This document shows positions 60,284-64,000 of a DNA stretch of 64,000 bases, piece after piece; within the stretch, counting starts at the first letter, position 1; each line of letters opens with the position of its first letter. The position numbers were made by a program, and so were the translations under genes. Origin of the DNA: Kribbella kalugense (lineage in GTDB: Bacteria > Actinomycetota > Actinomycetes > Propionibacteriales > Kribbellaceae); assembly GCF_004365875.1 (NCBI RefSeq), contig NZ_SODF01000004.1, positions 412,299 through 476,298 on the forward strand. The letters run 5' to 3'. A model generated the notes under the pieces. It ran no database searches. It was not told the DNA's origin and saw only the letters and a list, made by a program, of their open reading frames with translations.

Positions 60284-60368
60284 TGCCGGTTTTCCGAGCC
60301 GTTTCTGTGGCCCGTAACTTTGCGTCGTCTTGATGTAACTTTCTGGCGCATGGTTCGTTGAAGGGGCT

Positions 60369-61634
60369 ATGCGCCTAACCCGTAGTGGTAACCGTCGGGT
60401 CAAAATAATCATCGCTTCACTGTGCACGGCCCCGCTCCTGGTCGGGGCCATCGTGACCGTCGCTTCGGGTGGAGCCGGTGCCTCCGGCCAGCTCGCGGCA
60501 GGCAGCCCGGTCGCCCCATCGCCTGGGGCCGGGCTGAACAGTGGCGAGTTCGACGAACTGACGATGATCGTGCCGCAGCGTCCGGGAGTGGACGGCCGGC
60601 TCGGATCCGACTCACCAGCCCGCGCCGACGTCCCCGTCTCCGGGGCCACCGACGGCCGCTCGGTCGTCCGTCCCGGGAAGCCGGGAGCCGTCAACGGCAT
60701 CCCGCGCGGAGTGTTCCCCGCCTACCGCCGCGCCACCGCGAATCTCGCGGTCGTGCGGCCGAACTGTGGGCTGACCTGGCCGCTGCTGGCCGGTGTCGGC
60801 AAGGTCGAGTCCGACCACGCTGCCGATGGACGCGTCGACGTCGCCGGCACCACCCGCGGCCGCATCCTCGGCCCGGTGCTGAACGGTCGGCACGGCAACG
60901 GCCGGATCACCGACTCCGACAAGGGCAAGTACGACGCGGACGCGACCTGGGACCGTGCGGTCGGCCCGATGCAGATCATCCCGCAGGTGTGGGACGAGTT
61001 CGGGGCCGACGGCAACGGCGACGGTTTCCGCAACCCCAACAACGTGTACGACGCGGTTACCACCGTCGCCGTGGTGCTCTGCTCCCAAGGTGACGACCTG
61101 AAGCAGCCCCGCGACCTGGTCTCCGCCCTGCTGCGCTACCAGCACTCCAAGGACTTCGTCGCCACCGTGCTGAAGTGGATGCGGGTCTACAGCAAGAGCG
61201 CCGTCCTGGTCCCGAATGCGACCGGCACCATCGCCACTGCGAGGACCTCCGGTAACGCCGACCGCCGGGTCGACCCGCGGCAGGTCCCGGACGTGCCGGA
61301 CGACACCAAGACGCCGACTCCGACCACGACGCCGACCGCGACCGTGCCGCCACCGGTGCCGCCGTCCACACCGACGTCGACCCAGTGGGACAAGCCGACG
61401 GTGCCGAGGCCGGTGGACACACCGACCGAGACGCCTACGCACCGGCCGACGTCGACGCCGACCAAGACCCCCACCAAGACGCCGACGAAGACGCCTACGC
61501 CGACTCCGACGCCGACCCCCACGCCGACTCCGACACCCACGGACACCCCGACGGACACCCCGAGCGGGACGCCGTGCGCCGGCAACGAGACCACCACCCC
61601 GACCTGTACGCCGGGCGGCGGCTCGCACGGCTGA
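60369..61634 (+). CDS. Secreted lytic transglycosylase with Pro/Thr tail, copy 2
   Basis: 421 residues, paralog of the preceding protein. Signal-type N terminus (IIIASLCTAPLLVGAIVTVA), then LTWPLLAGVGKVESDHA, TWDRAVGPMQIIPQVWDEFG, DGFRNPNNVYDAVTTVAVVLC, keeping the catalytic Glu. The tail is Thr/Pro/Lys-rich and ends with a cysteine pair region. It differs from copy 1 in the N-terminal linker and tail composition. The two probably remodel the wall under different conditions. Confidence 0.92.
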   Translation: MRLTRSGNRRVKIIIASLCTAPLLVGAIVTVASGGAGASGQLAAGSPVAPSPGAGLNSGEFDELTMIVPQRPGVDGRLGSDSPARADVPVSGATDGRSVVRPGKPGAVNGIPRGVFPAYRRATANLAVVRPNCGLTWPLLAGVGKVESDHAADGRVDVAGTTRGRILGPVLNGRHGNGRITDSDKGKYDADATWDRAVGPMQIIPQVWDEFGADGNGDGFRNPNNVYDAVTTVAVVLCSQGDDLKQPRDLVSALLRYQHSKDFVATVLKWMRVYSKSAVLVPNATGTIATARTSGNADRRVDPRQVPDVPDDTKTPTPTTTPTATVPPPVPPSTPTSTQWDKPTVPRPVDTPTETPTHRPTSTPTKTPTKTPTKTPTPTPTPTPTPTPTPTDTPTDTPSGTPCAGNETTTPTCTPGGGSHG

Positions 61635-61659
61635 CAGCTGCCCGGATACGGTCGCCTCT

Positions 61660-62745
61660 ATGACCGTACTGAGGCTCGCCGGCACGGTGCTGCCGGCCGG
61701 TGAACAGCAGGAGCTTCACCTCAGTGGTGGGCTGGTCGTCGACCGGCCCACCACTGCCGAGGTGACGACCGTGCACACCGGAGGCTGGATCGTGCCCGGC
61801 CTGGTCGACGCGCACTGCCACATCGGCCTCGACCAGACCGGCGCCGTCGACGAGGAGATCCAGGAGCAGCAGGCGATCGTGGATCGCGACGCCGGTGCGT
61901 TGCTGGTCCGCGACGCGGGCTCGGCCGCCGACACCCGCTGGATCGACGACCGCGAGGACCTGCCGAAGATCATCCGGGCCGGCCGGCACATCGCCCGGTC
62001 CAAGCGCTACATCCGCAACTACGGCTGGGAGATCGAGCCCGAGGAGCTGGTCGCGTACGTCGAGCAGGAGGCCGGCCGTGGTGACGGCTGGGTCAAGCTG
62101 GTCGGCGACTGGATCGACCGCGAGGCCGGCGACCTGACTTCGTGCTGGCCCGCCGAGGCGCTGAACGCCGCGATCGCCCGCGCCCACGAGCTCGGCGCCC
62201 GCGTCACGGCGCACGTCTTCGGTGAGCACGCCCTCCCGGATCTCCTTGCCGCCGGCATCGACTGCATCGAGCACGGCACCGGTCTCGAGCCGGACCTGCT
62301 CGCTCAGATGGCCGAGAACGGCGTCGCGGTCGTCCCGACCCTGATCCAGCTGGAGAACTTCCCGCAGTACGCCGAGCAGGCCGCGGGCAAGTTCCCCGTG
62401 TACGCGGCGCACATGCGCGATCTGTACGCCCGTCGCCTGGACCGGCTGCGGGACGCGTTCGAGGCCGGCGTACCGGTGTATGCCGGGACCGACGCGGGCG
62501 GTGTCCTCGGGCACGGGCTCGTCGCGCAGGAGATCCAGGCCCTGACCGAGATCGGCATGTCGGGGGAACAGGCCCTGGCCGCCGGGTCGTGGGCCGCCCG
62601 CGCCTGGCTCGGTGCGCCGAGCGAACTACAGCCCGGCGATCCGGCCGACCTGGTGGTGTACGACGAGGATCCGCGCGCGAACCCGGCCATCCTGACGCAC
62701 CCGCGGCTGATCGCACTCCGTGGTCGAGTGGTATTCCAGCGGTGA
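61660..62745 (+). CDS. Amidohydrolase-family metal-dependent hydrolase
   Basis: 361 residues. Metal ligands of the family: VDAHCHIG near residue 50, VTAHVFGEHALPDLL near 180-195, IEHGTGLEPDLL near 205, and AGTDAGGVLGHG near 275. Sequence PGLVDAHCH after a short beta sandwich is the family's classical layout. It is cytosolic, without a signal peptide. The substrate is unknown; imidazolonepropionase-like and dipeptidase-like enzymes are relatives. It begins 25 bp after copy 2 of the transglycosylase. Confidence 0.9.
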   Translation: MTVLRLAGTVLPAGEQQELHLSGGLVVDRPTTAEVTTVHTGGWIVPGLVDAHCHIGLDQTGAVDEEIQEQQAIVDRDAGALLVRDAGSAADTRWIDDREDLPKIIRAGRHIARSKRYIRNYGWEIEPEELVAYVEQEAGRGDGWVKLVGDWIDREAGDLTSCWPAEALNAAIARAHELGARVTAHVFGEHALPDLLAAGIDCIEHGTGLEPDLLAQMAENGVAVVPTLIQLENFPQYAEQAAGKFPVYAAHMRDLYARRLDRLRDAFEAGVPVYAGTDAGGVLGHGLVAQEIQALTEIGMSGEQALAAGSWAARAWLGAPSELQPGDPADLVVYDEDPRANPAILTHPRLIALRGRVVFQR

Positions 62746-62809
62746 CGGGAAGAAATTCACCCGAACACTGGATCCAACGGAAGATCTTGCCTTAGCGTGG
62801 CTCCTGGGA

Positions 62810-62829
62810 CCGCCGACGCCCCTCGGCGG
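62810..62829 (+). other. Leader hairpin before the amidase gene
   Basis: A perfect 7-bp stem (ccgccga/tcggcgg) with a 6-base loop lies about 25 bp before the amidase start. It could affect translation or mRNA stability. No known riboswitch was recognised. Confidence 0.4.
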
Positions 62830-62854
62830 ACCAGACAGGGAAGGACCGCCGCCC

Positions 62855-64000
62855 ATGCGGAACACCGCCACGATTCTGCTTGCTGTCGGAGCACTCGCAC
62901 TGACAGCCCTTCCGAGCAACGCAGCCGAGCCACCGCCACCGACCGGTCAGTCGAACCTGGCTTCCGCCTTCCAGACCGCGGCCGCGAAGTACGACGTACC
63001 GCGGGAAGTGCTGGTCGGCGTCGGGTTCGCCGAGACGCACCTCGACGGCCACAACGGCGAGCCGAGCCAGGCGAACGGCTACGGCGTCATGCACCTGGTC
63101 AGCAACAACGTCAACAAGACGATGTCCGAGGCAAGCAAACTCACCGGACTGCCGGTCGCCGAGCTGACCAAGGACGACACGTCGAACGTCCTCGGCGCCG
63201 CCGCCGTCCTGAACTCGTACGCCGATCAAGCCGGCCTGACCAATCGATCCGACCTCGGCAAGTGGTACTCCGTCATTGCGAAGTACTCGCACTCGGCCGA
63301 CGGCCCGACCGCTCGCCTGTACACCGACGAGGTCTACCGGGTGATCGCCCGCGGCGTCAGTACGGCCGGCGTCTCGACCGAGCCGAAGAAGGTCACGCCG
63401 GACCTCGGCGCGTACGCGAAGGTGTCGCCCCTCGGCGCCCAGAAATCGGTCCAGGCCGCCGACTACCCGGGCGCGATCTGGAACCCGGCCTGCACCTGCA
63501 ACTACCGCGCCGGCCGGACCCAGGCGATCACCACCATCGTCATCCACGTGACCCAGGGCTCGTACGCCGGCACGATCAGCTGGTTCAAGGACCCGGCGGC
63601 CCAGGTCAGCTCGCACTACGTGATCCGGTCCAGCGATGGCCAGGTGACCCAGATGGTCGCCGAGAAGGACACCGCCTGGCACGTCGGCACCGAGAACGGC
63701 TACACGATCGGGATCGAGCACGAGGGGTACGTCGACCAGCCGTCCTGGTTCACCGACGCCATGTACCGGTCCTCGGCCGCCCTGACCAGCAACATCGCCG
63801 ACCGCCACGGCATCCCGAAGGACCGGGCCCACATCAAGGGCCACGTCGAGATGCCGAACCAGACCCACACCGACCCGGGACCGAACTGGAACTGGGACTA
63901 CTACATGCAGCTGGTGAACGGCGGCGACCCGAACCCGCCGACGTACAACTTCACCACCTGGGGGAACGGCGTCAACGTCCGCTCGGCGCCGCAGCTGTCC
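62855..64000 (+). CDS. Secreted N-acetylmuramoyl-L-alanine amidase (cut at window end)
   Basis: Partial gene, 382 codons to the window edge with no stop. Signal peptide: ILLAVGALALTALPSNAAE. Residues about 30-170 form an all-helical domain resembling a lysozyme-like segment (VPREVLVGVGFAETHLDG). The Amidase_2 domain spans about 205-345 with zinc ligands His in TIVIHVTQG and IKGHVEMPNQ and Asp in THTDPG. An SH3b-type wall-binding domain starts near 365 (WGNGVNVRSAPQLS). It cuts the peptide from muramic acid. GGGAAGGA lies upstream. Confidence 0.9.
   Translation, partial: MRNTATILLAVGALALTALPSNAAEPPPPTGQSNLASAFQTAAAKYDVPREVLVGVGFAETHLDGHNGEPSQANGYGVMHLVSNNVNKTMSEASKLTGLPVAELTKDDTSNVLGAAAVLNSYADQAGLTNRSDLGKWYSVIAKYSHSADGPTARLYTDEVYRVIARGVSTAGVSTEPKKVTPDLGAYAKVSPLGAQKSVQAADYPGAIWNPACTCNYRAGRTQAITTIVIHVTQGSYAGTISWFKDPAAQVSSHYVIRSSDGQVTQMVAEKDTAWHVGTENGYTIGIEHEGYVDQPSWFTDAMYRSSAALTSNIADRHGIPKDRAHIKGHVEMPNQTHTDPGPNWNWDYYMQLVNGGDPNPPTYNFTTWGNGVNVRSAPQLS

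Overview
The window is GC-rich DNA with almost no gaps between genes, GTG/TTG starts and many 1-8 bp start/stop overlaps. Gene content and order (thiL-thiD, rpmB, a DAK2 protein, recG-rsmD-coaD, DUF177-rpmF-rnc-mutM-smc, ftsY, amtB-glnK-glnD, ffh) are those of an actinobacterial chromosome. The many ECF sigma factors, sugar-transport genes and wall enzymes suggest a soil organism of the Propionibacteriales, Kribbella- or Nocardioides-like. That placement is inference; no rRNA gene is present to confirm it. No tRNA, rRNA, CRISPR array, insertion sequence or prophage was seen.

Layout. 1-3.6 kb: end of a Pro/Thr-repeat wall protein coupled to a lipoprotein sortase; an ECF42-type sigma factor with its YCII/DGPF partner; a DUF3515 lipoprotein; a stand-alone Lrp/AsnC ligand-binding domain. 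3.7-6.1 kb: thiL-thiD-DinB operon. 6.1-10.7 kb: ROK regulator divergent from a HAD phosphatase-MFS-SMP-30 group, then an acetyltransferase. 11-16.9 kb: a second HAD phosphatase and a sugar ABC importer lacking its own ATPase, followed by a Gfo/Idh-aldo/keto reductase fusion. 16.9-29.9 kb: core block from rpmB to smc. 29.9-41.1 kb: Phd/PIN toxin-antitoxin pair, SnoaL protein, secreted-repeat lipoprotein, ECF sigma/anti-sigma pair, threonine aldolase-like enzyme, and a BlaI-M56 pair divergent from cydABDC with dyad operators between. 41.1-53.1 kb: ftsY, a second YCII-ECF42 module, asparaginase with an XRE-cupin regulator divergent from a flavin disulfide reductase, a degenerate sigma-like gene with a membrane partner, a TetR regulator, and amtB-glnK-glnD behind a GlnR-type operator. 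53.1-57 kb: TetR remnant, DUF2332, an arginase-fold protein with altered metal ligands, and two unknown proteins. 57.1-64 kb: ffh, two tandem secreted transglycosylases with Pro/Thr tails, an amidohydrolase and a secreted amidase cut by the window end.

The genes fall into five working groups: ribosome and protein targeting (L28, L32, RNase III, RsmD, FtsY, Ffh); DNA repair and chromosome structure (RecG, MutM, SMC); nitrogen control (AmtB, PII, GlnD); respiration (cytochrome bd and CydDC); and cell-wall work (sortase, transglycosylases, amidase). Accessory regulators sit between the core blocks. I found no clearly new defence or biosynthetic system. The most interesting leads are the BlaI/M56-cyd arrangement with a 31-codon membrane ORF beside it, the twin ECF42 modules with matching promoter-like sequences, the Gfo/AKR fusion, the degenerate proteins at 46.6 and 55.5 kb, and the sortase with its repeat-protein neighbour.
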